Below, piece after piece: positions 26,890-34,239 of a stretch of DNA of 64,000 nt. The notes beneath the pieces were generated by a model. That model made no database searches. It was given only the letters and a program-made list of their open reading frames with translations, and was not told the origin of the DNA. Position 1 is the stretch's first letter. Each line of letters opens with the position of its first letter. The stretch covers positions 1 to 64,000 of the forward strand of contig JAGXHY010000031.1 of NCBI GenBank assembly GCA_024635925.1, read 5' to 3'. The stretch is from Bacillota bacterium (GTDB lineage: Bacteria > Bacillota > TC1). Both the position numbers and the translations under genes were made by a program.

Positions 26890-27147
26890 TTATTTCAATA
26901 ATTCGAGACATTTCTTCATGCTCTTTTCTATATCAGTCTCATCTACTTCAAAAATATTTATATTTTCAGGTAATACCTTCAATAATTCTTCTATCTGATT
27001 ATTTATTTCACCTTTCCAAGATGGTCTAGATACAGTATGTAAATAACCACAAGTTAGGCTGCCTTTAATGGCAAATAAGAAAATAGCAATTGGTAATTTA
27101 AAGTTTTTTTGTTTTTGTCTATTAAACCGACTATAAGACCTATAACA
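26890..27147 (-). pseudogene. Decayed ORF downstream of ppa
   Basis: An open frame of 85 codons without ATG, GTG or TTG start in a sensible place. It reads through a hydrophobic stretch (LPIAIFLFAIKGSLTCGYLH) and ends in a charged, helix-like EINNQIEELLKVLPENINIF segment. Just upstream, another frame encodes IGLIVGLIDKNKK, and the two meet in an A-rich run near 27115, as expected from a frameshift. I do not recognise the parent family. It follows ppa directly on the same strand and is closed by the terminator at 26838-26872. This fills the long gap between ppa and the permease. Confidence 0.4.
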
Positions 27148-27161
27148 CTAATAGATATTTT

Positions 27162-27692
27162 TTATTTATTAAAATGCTCTTTATAGTGCTCTATACACTC
27201 ATCTATTAGTTTTATAGCATCCGCATTACCTTTAACACCTATAAGTGCTGTATCTTTACCTTCAAGTGCCTTATATACTTTAAAGAAGTGACTCATCTCA
27301 TCAAAAATATGTTTTGGTAAATCATTAATATCTTTATAATCGTTGAACATCGGATCTCCAAATGGTATTGCTATAACTTTTTCATCCTTATAGCCTTCAT
27401 CTTCCATCAAAATTACTCCAATTGGATAACATCTAACTAAAGTCATTGGAACAATTGCTTCTGAACATAATACTAATACATCTAATGGATCATTATCAAA
27501 GCCATATGTTCTAGGAATAAAACCATAGTTGGCTGGATAGTGTGTTGATGTATAAAGTACTCTATCTAAAAGAAGCATACCTGTATCTTTATCCATTTCA
27601 TATTTTGTTTTACTACCTTTAGGTATTTCTATAACTGCCGTGAAATTAGAGCTTTTTATTCTTTCTTCTGCAATATCATGCCAAATATTCAT
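27162..27692 (-). CDS. ppa: Inorganic pyrophosphatase (family I)
   Basis: A 176-residue soluble pyrophosphatase. Metal and substrate motifs are IEIPKGSKTKYEMDKDTG, the PANYGFIPRTYGFDNDPLDVL block containing the DxDPxD-type metal site, and EDEGYKDEKVIAIPF. It pulls biosynthetic reactions forward by hydrolysing PPi. The ATG at 27692 has AAGGGTG 7 bp upstream. Family I in a Firmicute is less common than the manganese family II enzyme but known in Clostridia. Confidence 0.94.
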   Translation of the reverse strand: MNIWHDIAEERIKSSNFTAVIEIPKGSKTKYEMDKDTGMLLLDRVLYTSTHYPANYGFIPRTYGFDNDPLDVLVLCSEAIVPMTLVRCYPIGVILMEDEGYKDEKVIAIPFGDPMFNDYKDINDLPKHIFDEMSHFFKVYKALEGKDTALIGVKGNADAIKLIDECIEHYKEHFNK

Positions 27693-27763
27693 CAACTAAC
27701 ACCCTTTCTCATTAATTTTTTATATATACTTAACATCTTTTTATTAGCAATTTTATTTAATTA

Positions 27764-28345
27764 CTATTTATTATTTTTCTCCAAAAAGAAGGTAGCTTCC
27801 ATATCAGCTGTTACTAGAGCAAGAGCTAATGGGAACTTTTCCATACTATCTCCTATCATTCTTTTATCTTCATTACCTGAAAATCCCATATGGTATCTTA
27901 TGGCAAAGGCTTCATCTCTTGTGAGCCTAATAAAACCGTTTATTATATAAACTGATTTTTCACCATGCCCATAGGGCAAATTATCGTTATAATCATATGA
28001 TGGTACTTGTTTCCATACCCCATCAGGGCCTTTGACGTTTCTTGTTCCTGGCTTATAGCAATTAACTTTACAAACATCATGAAGTAAAGCCACAATAGCA
28101 ATTGATTCAGGATCTGCTTTTAATTCATATACTTCCTGGACTCTTGGTCTTTCTATATAGTCTTTTAGGCAATCATATACATTCAAACTATGTTCTACTA
28201 AACCTCCAGGATAAGAACCATGAAATCTAGTACTAGCTGGTGCAGTAAAAAAATCTGATTTTTCTAAGTATTCTAATAACTTATCACTACCTTCTCTTTT
28301 AATAAGTTCCCTATATGTTTGTAAAAATCTTTCTTTATTATCCAT
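27764..28345 (-). CDS. HD-domain hydrolase
   Basis: A 193-residue HD-superfamily phosphohydrolase. The first metal histidine lies in GGLVEHSLNVYDCL, the HD pair in IVALLHDVCKVNCYK, and later His/Asp candidates in YGHGEKSVYII and IRYHMGFSG. Similar proteins in Clostridia and phages are annotated as HD family hydrolases of unknown nucleotide substrate. The ATG at 28345 follows AAGGAG by 6 bp; an upstream in-frame start would lie before this site. It is 72 bp upstream of ppa, possibly cotranscribed. Confidence 0.82.
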   Translation of the reverse strand: MDNKERFLQTYRELIKREGSDKLLEYLEKSDFFTAPASTRFHGSYPGGLVEHSLNVYDCLKDYIERPRVQEVYELKADPESIAIVALLHDVCKVNCYKPGTRNVKGPDGVWKQVPSYDYNDNLPYGHGEKSVYIINGFIRLTRDEAFAIRYHMGFSGNEDKRMIGDSMEKFPLALALVTADMEATFFLEKNNK

Positions 28346-28414
28346 TTTAATCTCCTTAAATTCTAATAACTTCATCATATTATATCATAACTGTAGTGAA
28401 TATAAACGTCCACC

Positions 28415-28443
28415 TTGAATTATAGAATAATATTTGATATATT
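28415..28443 (+). promoter_or_regulatory. Promoter for the fluoride riboswitch/CLC-F transcript
   Basis: TTGAAT (28415-28420), 17-bp spacer, TATATT (28438-28443). The start would fall near 28450, exactly at the beginning of the riboswitch. Confidence 0.7.
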
Positions 28444-28449
28444 GTTGAC

Positions 28450-28512
28450 AATGGGAATGAAGTACTCCCTAGGCTAAAACCTAAACCGCATTTATGCTGA
28501 TGACTTCTGCAG
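28450..28512 (+). ncRNA. Fluoride riboswitch (crcB motif)
   Basis: The sequence shows the crcB-motif layout: GGGAATGAAGTACTCCC (stem GGGA/TCCC, 453-469), then an AAACCGC segment at 483-489, then GCTGATGACTTCTGC at 496-510. The last is the conserved 3' half (consensus GCUGAUGACUYCUR) that forms the ligand-binding pseudoknot. It lies between a promoter and a terminator hairpin and precedes a fluoride-type CLC gene, the classic target. Fluoride binding should stabilise the aptamer and prevent the overlapping terminator from forming. Confidence 0.9.
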
Positions 28513-28543
28513 GTTAATTTATTGCAGGATACATCAGTTTTTT
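28497..28543 (+). terminator. Riboswitch-controlled intrinsic terminator
   Basis: CTGATG (497-502) pairs with CATCAG (532-537), with an inner stem TTCTGCA/TGCAGGA, followed by TTTTTT. The 5' arm is the conserved 3' half of the crcB aptamer, so aptamer and terminator are mutually exclusive. This is an ON switch by transcription antitermination. Confidence 0.85.
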
Positions 28544-28573
28544 ATATTAATTATACTATTTTAGGAGTTAATT

Positions 28574-29797
28574 ATGGTTCGTAAAGTTATTGAAAATTAC
28601 AGAGAAATATTATATCACACTCTAATTTCTGCTATTATTGGCATTATTGTTGGTGTTATTGTTACTATTTTTGGTATGGTTTTATTAAAAGTATCTGAAA
28701 TTAGAGATAACAATATATTTTTTTTCATTCCCTTTCTACCTTTAGCTGGTGTAATAATAGTTCTTTTATATAAAAAGTTTAGTAGTACTAGTCTAAAAGG
28801 TATGTCTTTGATTTTTGATACTTGTCATGGTAATAATGAGAGAATACCTAAAATGCTAATTCCTTTGGTTATGTTTACTACTTGGCTAACTCATCTTTTT
28901 GGTGGTAGTGCTGGACGTGAGGGAGTAGCTGTACTATTAGGTGGGACTATATCTCATAATATAGGTAGAAAATTAAAATTATCAGATAATTCTAGAGTTT
29001 TGATGATTGCTGGAATGGCTGCTGGTTTTGCTGGATTGTTCCAAACTCCTTTGGCTGCTACTTTTTTTGCTATGGAAGTTATGGTAGCTGGGTCTTTAGT
29101 ATATGCGGCTCTACTTCCTGCCTTGGTTGGTTCTTTTGTTGCTAGTTTTACTTCTCATACCCTAGGGCTTGAGAAGTTTTCTTTTGTTATTAAAGAAGGT
29201 TTAGATATTAATTCTGCTACAGTTATAAAGTTGGTCATTATTGGTATTCTTTTTGGTCTAGTTGGTGGTGGTTTCGCTCATATTCTTGATTATTCTAAGA
29301 GGTTTTTTGCTAAAATTATGATTAATCCCCTAACTAAAATTTTTATAATGGGTTGTGGTGTTGCTCTTCTTTTATTAGTTTTTGGTATGGGCAGATATGC
29401 CGGTCTTGGTACTAATTTAATTGGTTTTAGTTTTAATAATGGTAATATTAATTTTTATGATTGGTTTTTAAAGTTTACTTTAACTATTTTAACTTTATCT
29501 GCTGGTTACCAGGGTGGTGAGGTTACTCCACTATTTGCTATAGGTTCAACTTTAGGCGTTGTTGTAGCTTCTCTATTAGGTCTACCTCCTATGTTAACTG
29601 CTGCTCTTGGTTATGCGGCTGTTTTTGGTAGTGCTACTAATACTCTAATAGCTCCAATTCTTATTGGTGTTGAGGTTTTTGGTTCTAATAATACTCTATT
29701 ATTTGTTATTGTTTGCTCTATAGCTTATGTATTTAATGGTAACAGAAGTATCTATAAGGAACAAAAGGCCTATAGTTATTTAAATAGTATTAAATAA
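28574..29797 (+). CDS. CLC-F type fluoride/proton antiporter
   Basis: A 407-residue CLC-family membrane protein. Two sequence marks identify the fluoride branch: FGGSAGREGVAVLLGG (residues 109-124) in place of the chloride-type GxEGP filter region, and GGEVTPLFAIGSTLG in place of GGIFAP. GMAAGFAGLFQTPLAAT also fits. The protein would expel fluoride in exchange for protons. The preceding fluoride riboswitch independently supports the substrate. AGGAG lies 7 bp before the ATG. Length is normal, with about ten hydrophobic segments and no CBS domains. Confidence 0.93.
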   Translation: MVRKVIENYREILYHTLISAIIGIIVGVIVTIFGMVLLKVSEIRDNNIFFFIPFLPLAGVIIVLLYKKFSSTSLKGMSLIFDTCHGNNERIPKMLIPLVMFTTWLTHLFGGSAGREGVAVLLGGTISHNIGRKLKLSDNSRVLMIAGMAAGFAGLFQTPLAATFFAMEVMVAGSLVYAALLPALVGSFVASFTSHTLGLEKFSFVIKEGLDINSATVIKLVIIGILFGLVGGGFAHILDYSKRFFAKIMINPLTKIFIMGCGVALLLLVFGMGRYAGLGTNLIGFSFNNGNINFYDWFLKFTLTILTLSAGYQGGEVTPLFAIGSTLGVVVASLLGLPPMLTAALGYAAVFGSATNTLIAPILIGVEVFGSNNTLLFVIVCSIAYVFNGNRSIYKEQKAYSYLNSIK

Positions 29798-29820
29798 AGT
29801 AAAAATATATATCTATAAAT

Positions 29821-29855
29821 AAAAAACCTGCAATATCAACTGATACTACAGGTTT
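29821..29855 (-). terminator. Terminator at the outer edge of the island
   Basis: On the minus strand AAACCTG ... TATCA/TGATA ... CAGGTTT is followed by TTTTAT. It would end the exported-protein/small-peptide transcript. It resembles the terminator beside tRNA-Met (33642-33675) and is likewise preceded by ACCAATAG on the minus strand. Confidence 0.6.
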
Positions 29856-30120
29856 ACTAAATCTGGGAGCTATTGGTATATGTTTTATAAAGTTCCGATT
29901 GGCTCTGCTTGGACATTTAAAGGTTTGGCAAAACCCCCAAAAACCACTAAAAAACAATAAAGTGTGTCAAAAAAAGTAAGAATCATCGTGTTATTTCAAC
30001 AACAGTCATCCCAATATTGAAACCTCAACCAGTCCAATCTTACCATAAAAACATCATCTATCAGATACCTTTCAAACTAAATTAACTTACATTAATTTTA
30101 CTGGCACTTACAATTAATGC
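29856..30120. other. Intergenic, no gene recognised
   Basis: No credible gene is visible. A plus-strand 26-codon frame begins at 29880 after GGGAG but is not recognisable. The sequence AAAGTGTGTCAA at about 29963 matches the integrase-tail sequence at 33611-33620, hinting at rearranged mobile-element DNA. Confidence 0.35.
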
Positions 30121-30231
30121 TTACTTCTTTAAATATTTAGTCACTATCCTTAAAATATAAACTACAACAGCAATTATGGTTATCAATAAAATAATATTAA
30201 TAATTTGAAAAATAAAATCTAAACCAAACAT
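30121..30231 (-). CDS. Small membrane peptide, 36 aa
   Basis: An ORF of 36 codons starts MFGLDFIFQIINIILLITII, followed by AVVVYILRIV and the basic end TKYLKK. It is one membrane helix with a positive C-terminal tail. AGAGGG lies 6 bp before the ATG, at the stop codon of the exported-protein gene upstream, so the two genes are probably cotranscribed. Size and shape resemble small membrane peptides found beside bacteriocin/immunity or type I toxin loci, but there is no other support for a toxin role. Function unknown. Confidence 0.5.
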   Translation of the reverse strand: MFGLDFIFQIINIILLITIIAVVVYILRIVTKYLKK

Positions 30232-30245
30232 AATATACCCTCTTT

Positions 30246-30977
30246 CTAACTACCTGTCGGAGTTATTGTCTTAGTAGTATTCTTAGTTGTAGAATACAGT
30301 TGTATAAATCCGTTAATTAATATATATTGTTTTTTAGTATAACTGCCACCAATTTGAGCACTTAAGCCACCATTTACCAGTGTTTTCCATGTACTATTAG
30401 TAACCACTTCCATACCAACAGTAACTCCACTAAAAGTAAACCAAGGTGATTGAACTGTTGTAAAATAGCTGTAACCACTTGATGAAGTAGAATATGTTCC
30501 TCTAGTATTTATATCTATTCTATTTAATGGTGTTGGTCTTTCTACCAATACTTTATAATTTCTTGTATATGATGTTAAAACCATTGCAGTCATAGCAGCA
30601 GAATTTGATAAGCCTACTGTTTGGTCATTTTCAATATATTCAACAATATATTTTGCAGCATCATTTTCATTATTAAAACTTATCACTTGAATATTTTCAG
30701 GAATTGCATCATTACTTATAGATGAAATGTTACCTCCTGAAATATCATATTTTGCCAGCTTATCTTTCAAAAATGAACTAGCAACTTGTTTCTTGTTTTG
30801 CTGTGGAATATCCGCTTTTTCATAAACATGGATATCTACACCAATATCCTTTTTAACAAAACTCTCAAAATCCTTATAATTAGTATTACTAGAAATTGAA
30901 TTTTGTGCTAAAACAAAACTTCCAGATAAAGAAAACAATAAGGCAACTATACCTACCAACATAAATTTTTTTCCCAT
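30246..30977 (-). CDS. Exported protein of unknown function
   Basis: A 243-residue protein with a clear signal peptide (MGKKFMLVGIVALLFSLSGS, cleavage likely after VLA). The first part (30-130) is charged and mixed; the second part (155-243) is Ser/Thr/Tyr/Gly-rich beta sequence with SGYSYFTTVQSPWFTFSGVT. It has no lipobox, LPXTG or cysteine pair. Similar beta-rich secreted proteins of Firmicutes are often bacteriocin-like or host-contact proteins, which I offer only as a comparison. The ATG at 30977 is chosen for AAAGG at 9 bp; an ATG at 30986 abuts that site. A 36-aa membrane peptide follows 15 bp downstream. Confidence 0.65.
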   Translation of the reverse strand: MGKKFMLVGIVALLFSLSGSFVLAQNSISSNTNYKDFESFVKKDIGVDIHVYEKADIPQQNKKQVASSFLKDKLAKYDISGGNISSISNDAIPENIQVISFNNENDAAKYIVEYIENDQTVGLSNSAAMTAMVLTSYTRNYKVLVERPTPLNRIDINTRGTYSTSSSGYSYFTTVQSPWFTFSGVTVGMEVVTNSTWKTLVNGGLSAQIGGSYTKKQYILINGFIQLYSTTKNTTKTITPTGS

Positions 30978-31386
30978 AACCAACATCCTTTCTTAACTTA
31001 AATTATGTATATTTTTATTTACATAGTATCATCATTATATAATAAATACAATACTAATTTACGAATTAATGTAACATATTAATAACTTAAGGTTATTGTA
31101 AGGTTTGTTAAGAATTAAGCAAAAAAATAGGGGCCGAAGCTCTGAATAAGCAAGACTTTTATATAGTCAAATTTTTTATTTTGTATGCTATAAGTTAATT
31201 ATTGTGACTTTACAAAAGTCGAACTAATTTAAATTTGGCCATTCTTAAATAATCATTCAAAATCTTTTGAATGAACGATTCTTTATCAGATGATGAATTT
31301 CTAACAACAGTTAAACTATTACTTGAAGAAAACAAAAAAGACAGGAAGCCATAACGGTTTCCTATCATTATAATATCAATAACTAT
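30978..31386. other. Intergenic region inside the island
   Basis: A minus-strand TATAAT (about 31035-31040) may belong to the exported-protein promoter. A 27-codon plus-strand frame at 31272-31355 (MNDSLSDDEFLTTVKLLLEE) lacks a good ribosome site and looks like a remnant. A terminator lies at 31334-31366. No other gene was seen. Confidence 0.4.
31334..31366 (-). terminator. Terminator of the three-gene island operon
   Basis: GATAGGAAACCG pairs with CGGCTTCCTGTC-like complement across a short loop, followed on the minus strand by TTTTTTG. It lies 20 bp past the last gene of the operon. Confidence 0.8.
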
Positions 31387-31917
31387 TTATTTCAATTTGA
31401 TAAAATTCACGATATTATTTCTAAAATCCTCAATAATATCTTCAATTACTATTTCTTTATTTTCAACTCTTTTTGCAAATAGCATTGTTATATCTGGGAC
31501 CGAATATCTCTTTATTGCATTTTCATCTTTTGATAAGATCTCGAATATTATTTTTGATAAATCATGAATATTATCAATACTTAAATTTATAAAATCATAA
31601 TGTTTATCACCACAATCACACATATGATTTTTAGGCATCACTTTTTTCATTTCAATCTCTTTTTCTAACACCTTATCTTGAGGAAGAAGAATTATATCTA
31701 AAGCCCCCTTTTTATCTCTTAAATTTACAAGAGTTAGGACTATATCTTCAATGCTTTTATTGTCAGATTCATCAACTTCCCAAAATGACAATGTATCATT
31801 TGTGTCTGCTGGCAAATCTTTAACAACGGGATGGGCACCAATTACTTTATCATTCTTATACTTATTCAATCTATCCATCCATTTAGATTTACTAACTGAC
31901 CTTAGATATACCTTCAT
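31387..31917 (-). CDS. Island operon gene 3, unknown protein
   Basis: A 176-residue protein that I do not recognise. It is soluble, with no signal peptide, and has a CDCGDKHYD segment near residue 104 that could bind metal. The N-terminal half (KVYLRSVSKSKWMDRLNKYK, then DTLSFWEVDE) and a helical C-terminus suggest two parts. The start at 31917 is favoured by AAAGGA 8 bp upstream. The gene overlaps the end of gene 2 by about 25 bp. It is last in the operon and is followed by a terminator. Confidence 0.6.
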   Translation of the reverse strand: MKVYLRSVSKSKWMDRLNKYKNDKVIGAHPVVKDLPADTNDTLSFWEVDESDNKSIEDIVLTLVNLRDKKGALDIILLPQDKVLEKEIEMKKVMPKNHMCDCGDKHYDFINLSIDNIHDLSKIIFEILSKDENAIKRYSVPDITMLFAKRVENKEIVIEDIIEDFRNNIVNFIKLK

Positions 31918-32563
31918 TACCATATTCCTTTATATAATTCATGACATTAATTTTATATTCTTCTAACCACTTTTCTTTAAAACTTATCATTTCTAAATAT
32001 TGTAGTGTATCTTTATTGTTCCAATTTTCAACTATTCTTACCATAGCTTCCTTGATAGATTCATTATTATATGCACCTAACATTAATAATATACCTACAC
32101 CCTCTTTTAAACATAATGTATAATCCAAATCAGACAAAATACTTAACACACCATTTAATATTCTTATATCTCTATAATTCTCGATCACAATATACCTTAG
32201 AGCTTCAAAAACTGAACCATTGTTATTAGCCAACATTTCTGAAACTAATATAGATGTTTTAGAATAGTATCCTATTTCAAACACATCATTGATCATCATA
32301 TGAAAAATTTTTTCTTTTGTCCTATTTAATATTTTATTATATTCATCAATTATATTAAATCCTAAATCAATATTACTTAAACTTTCATTATTATAAATAT
32401 TTTCGCTTGTTGAAAAACTACCTTGATTGATTTCGATATCCTTATTAAAATTTATGTTTTTTGATTCTTTATCATCTTGATATTTAAAACTTGAACTATT
32501 CTTATCTAAAATAATTTTTTCATTTTCTGACGTCAAAACATCTTTATTCATCAACACTATCAT
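31892..32563 (-). CDS. Island operon gene 2, unknown protein
   Basis: A 223-residue acidic protein, not recognised. Residues 1-75 are Asn/Ser-rich and probably disordered; residues 80-220 are predicted helical with leucine-rich repeats of hydrophobics resembling a HEAT-like helical bundle (SILVSEMLANNNGSVFEALR, GILLMLGAYNNESIKEAMVR). The start is uncertain: an ATG at 32563 lies only 2 bp from AAGAGG, and GTG or ATG codons just downstream are alternatives. It overlaps both neighbours, implying translational coupling and a joint function. Confidence 0.6.
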   Translation of the reverse strand: MIVLMNKDVLTSENEKIILDKNSSSFKYQDDKESKNINFNKDIEINQGSFSTSENIYNNESLSNIDLGFNIIDEYNKILNRTKEKIFHMMINDVFEIGYYSKTSILVSEMLANNNGSVFEALRYIVIENYRDIRILNGVLSILSDLDYTLCLKEGVGILLMLGAYNNESIKEAMVRIVENWNNKDTLQYLEMISFKEKWLEEYKINVMNYIKEYGNEGISKVS

Positions 32564-33266
32564 ATCCTCTTAATAATTCATTATTTTTATCTATCATAAA
32601 CATAAAAATCTTATAAATATTATCCTTGTCAAACCTAACGTTACTATTTAATTGATTCGTATTAATATCATTATGTATATGATATCCTTTTATTTTAATC
32701 TTTTGATTAGCCACTTGTATCTCTTGCAAGGTTTTTAAACAGCTTATTTGAGTAGAAATATTGTATTTTTCTTTTTCATATGTTTCAGAATTAACTATCG
32801 TAGAAGTGAATTCATTAAACTTATCATTATTATAATAATTATTATTTATCTTTAATTCAATAGCCTTATCATTACCATCATAATCAATATTTAAAGCTAA
32901 CCTTGATGCCTTTTTACCAATCAAATCAAGAATTTCTCCCAAGATATTTATACGATTATAAGTTTTTTCTATTTTTAAACCCTCTTTTATTTTCAAACTA
33001 TCATCATTGCTTAATATTTTAAAATAATCTATCCTTTCTGGCATAATATTAATTATTTCATTTTCTTCATTATTTATTAATTGGGGTCTATTAGATGAAA
33101 TTACTTTAGATCCATTATCATTAATTTTAATATTTTGGTGTTTGATTTGATTAACAATAAATCCCTTATCAATATAATTATTAAACAATTTTTTAATGAA
33201 ATCCATATCATTATCCAACTCATTTGTGTTACAAAAAGCAGAATAACTGATAACTATACACTTCAT
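32544..33266 (-). CDS. Island operon gene 1, unknown protein
   Basis: A 240-residue protein, not recognised. Mostly beta-strand in the first half (MKCIVISYSAFCNTNELDND, then VNQIKHQNIKINDNGSKVIS), then helices and strands. There is no signal peptide or membrane helix, and no nuclease, ATPase or DNA-binding motif. The ATG at 33266 follows AAGGAGGT by 5 bp, which rules out the upstream frame opening at 33287. It is the promoter-proximal gene of a tightly overlapping three-gene unit in an apparently horizontally acquired island. Confidence 0.62.
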   Translation of the reverse strand: MKCIVISYSAFCNTNELDNDMDFIKKLFNNYIDKGFIVNQIKHQNIKINDNGSKVISSNRPQLINNEENEIINIMPERIDYFKILSNDDSLKIKEGLKIEKTYNRINILGEILDLIGKKASRLALNIDYDGNDKAIELKINNNYYNNDKFNEFTSTIVNSETYEKEKYNISTQISCLKTLQEIQVANQKIKIKGYHIHNDINTNQLNSNVRFDKDNIYKIFMFMIDKNNELLRGYDSVDE

Positions 33267-33296
33267 AATATACCTCCTTGTATTCATTTATAATTT

Positions 33297-33325
33297 ATAT
33301 TAACACTTAGAAGGTAAAGTTTCAA
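33297..33325 (-). promoter_or_regulatory. Promoter of the island operon
   Basis: TTGAAA (complement of 33320-33325), 17-bp spacer, TAATAT (complement of 33297-33302). It lies about 30 bp upstream of gene 1. Confidence 0.65.
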
Positions 33326-33340
33326 TTAAATTTTAAAAAC

Positions 33341-33391
33341 ATTAATCCAATTAACTATATTGGGCTTTACAAATCCCTTGGATTAATCCAA
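33341..33391. promoter_or_regulatory. Palindromic operator candidate upstream of the island operon
   Basis: TTGGATTAATCCAA at 33378-33391 is a perfect 14-bp palindrome. Its half ATTAATCCAA recurs at 33341-33350, about 37 bp away. Both lie upstream of the promoter at 33297-33325. Paired half-sites of this kind suit a dimeric regulator; which protein binds is unknown. Confidence 0.45.
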
Positions 33392-33561
33392 TAAAAGTTA
33401 CCTTTACCTATATTCCAAGCACCTTATAATAACTTTATCCTAATTTTATGAATGACCATTGTTGGTTTAGACCATTATTAGATTTGAATTGCATTATAAA
33501 GGCATAGTCTCTATTGTCAAACTCTCTAATATCTAAAACCATATTACTGTGTTTTGCAATA

Positions 33562-33639
33562 ATCTCGCATTTATATCCTGATAAACAAAATGAAATTATT
33601 GAAAAAATAGAAAGTGTGTCAAAAGTGTGTCAAGGATAA
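33562..33639 (+). pseudogene. Tyrosine integrase C-terminal remnant
   Basis: The frame ending at 33639 reads ISHLYPDKQNEIIEKIESVS followed by KVCQG, the typical end of a Firmicute phage/ICE tyrosine integrase, where TYSHLYPDKQ-type sequence surrounds the catalytic Tyr. Upstream codons no longer resemble the family and contain stops, and the active-site Tyr position is lost. It lies convergent with and 45 bp from the 3' end of tRNA-Met, the usual place of an integrase next to its att site. The rest of this 420-bp gap holds only the promoter and palindrome listed separately. Confidence 0.65.
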
Positions 33640-33641
33640 AT

Positions 33642-33675
33642 AAAAAACCCTCAATGTCTACTGACACTAAGGGTA
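33642..33675 (-). terminator. Terminator after tRNA-Met
   Basis: On the minus strand ACCCTTAGTGTCAGT pairs with the facing GACATTGAGGGT-type arm and is followed by TTTTTTAT. It ends the yabR-tRNA-Met transcript and could also serve the plus-strand integrase remnant. Confidence 0.75.
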
Positions 33676-33684
33676 ATAAACTAT

Positions 33685-33761
33685 TGGTAGCGACGGCTGG
33701 GATCGAACCAGCGACCTCACGGGTATGAGCCGTGCGCTCTAACCATCTGAGCTACGTCGCC
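33685..33761 (-). tRNA. tRNA-Met (anticodon CAT)
   Basis: A 77-nt tRNA with encoded CCA. The acceptor GGCGACG pairs with CGTCGCT, the D-arm is AGCTCAGATGGTTAGAGC, the anticodon arm is CGGCTCATACCCG with CAT, and the T-arm is CTGGTTCGATCCCAG. The C-G first-pair mismatch of initiator tRNA is absent, so it is elongator Met; a lysidine-modified tRNA-Ile is less likely. Its site downstream of yabR is conserved in Bacilli and Clostridia. Confidence 0.95.
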
Positions 33762-33811
33762 AAATGCTACCTAGGTATTATACAAAATATAAAACCCTTT
33801 TGTCAAGGGCT

Positions 33812-34225
33812 TTAATTCTTCTTCTTCTTTTTCCTTGATAAATCCAAACTTCTTTTAGCATCAAGCTGAATCTCTTCACTATCTTTTAAAAACTTAGCAA
33901 GCTTATCCTCAAAGTTCTCAGGCTTAACTGCCTCAGGTGCCTTCTTCTTAAATGGAACAAAAGGAGCAGTCCTAGTAGGAGCAGCTGCATTATCCTCAGC
34001 CCTCTTAATAGATAATACCAACTTACCATTATCTTCAATCTTCATGACCTTAACTTTAACAACATCACCAATCTTATATATATCCTTAATATCCTTCACA
34101 AAATCAGAAGAAACCTCAGAAATATGCACCAAACCAGTAACCTCATTATTAATTTTCACAAACGCACCAAAAGAAGTAATACCAGTAATTACCCCCTCAA
34201 CAATTTGATCCTTAATAAAATCCAT
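33812..34225 (-). CDS. yabR: S1 RNA-binding domain protein (YabR-like)
   Basis: A 137-residue protein. Residues 5-75 form an S1/OB fold (VEGVITGITSFGAFVKINNE, GLVHISEVSSDFVKDIKD, GDVVKVKVMKIEDNGKLVLS), and the C-terminal half is a charged linker ending in poly-Lys. It corresponds to YabR/general stress protein 13-type S1 proteins that bind RNA or the ribosome. ATG 34225 follows GGAGG by 4 bp. The position after divIC and before tRNA-Met matches Bacillus subtilis. Confidence 0.9.
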   Translation of the reverse strand: MDFIKDQIVEGVITGITSFGAFVKINNEVTGLVHISEVSSDFVKDIKDIYKIGDVVKVKVMKIEDNGKLVLSIKRAEDNAAAPTRTAPFVPFKKKAPEAVKPENFEDKLAKFLKDSEEIQLDAKRSLDLSRKKKKKN

Positions 34226-34239
34226 CTGTCCTCCCATAA

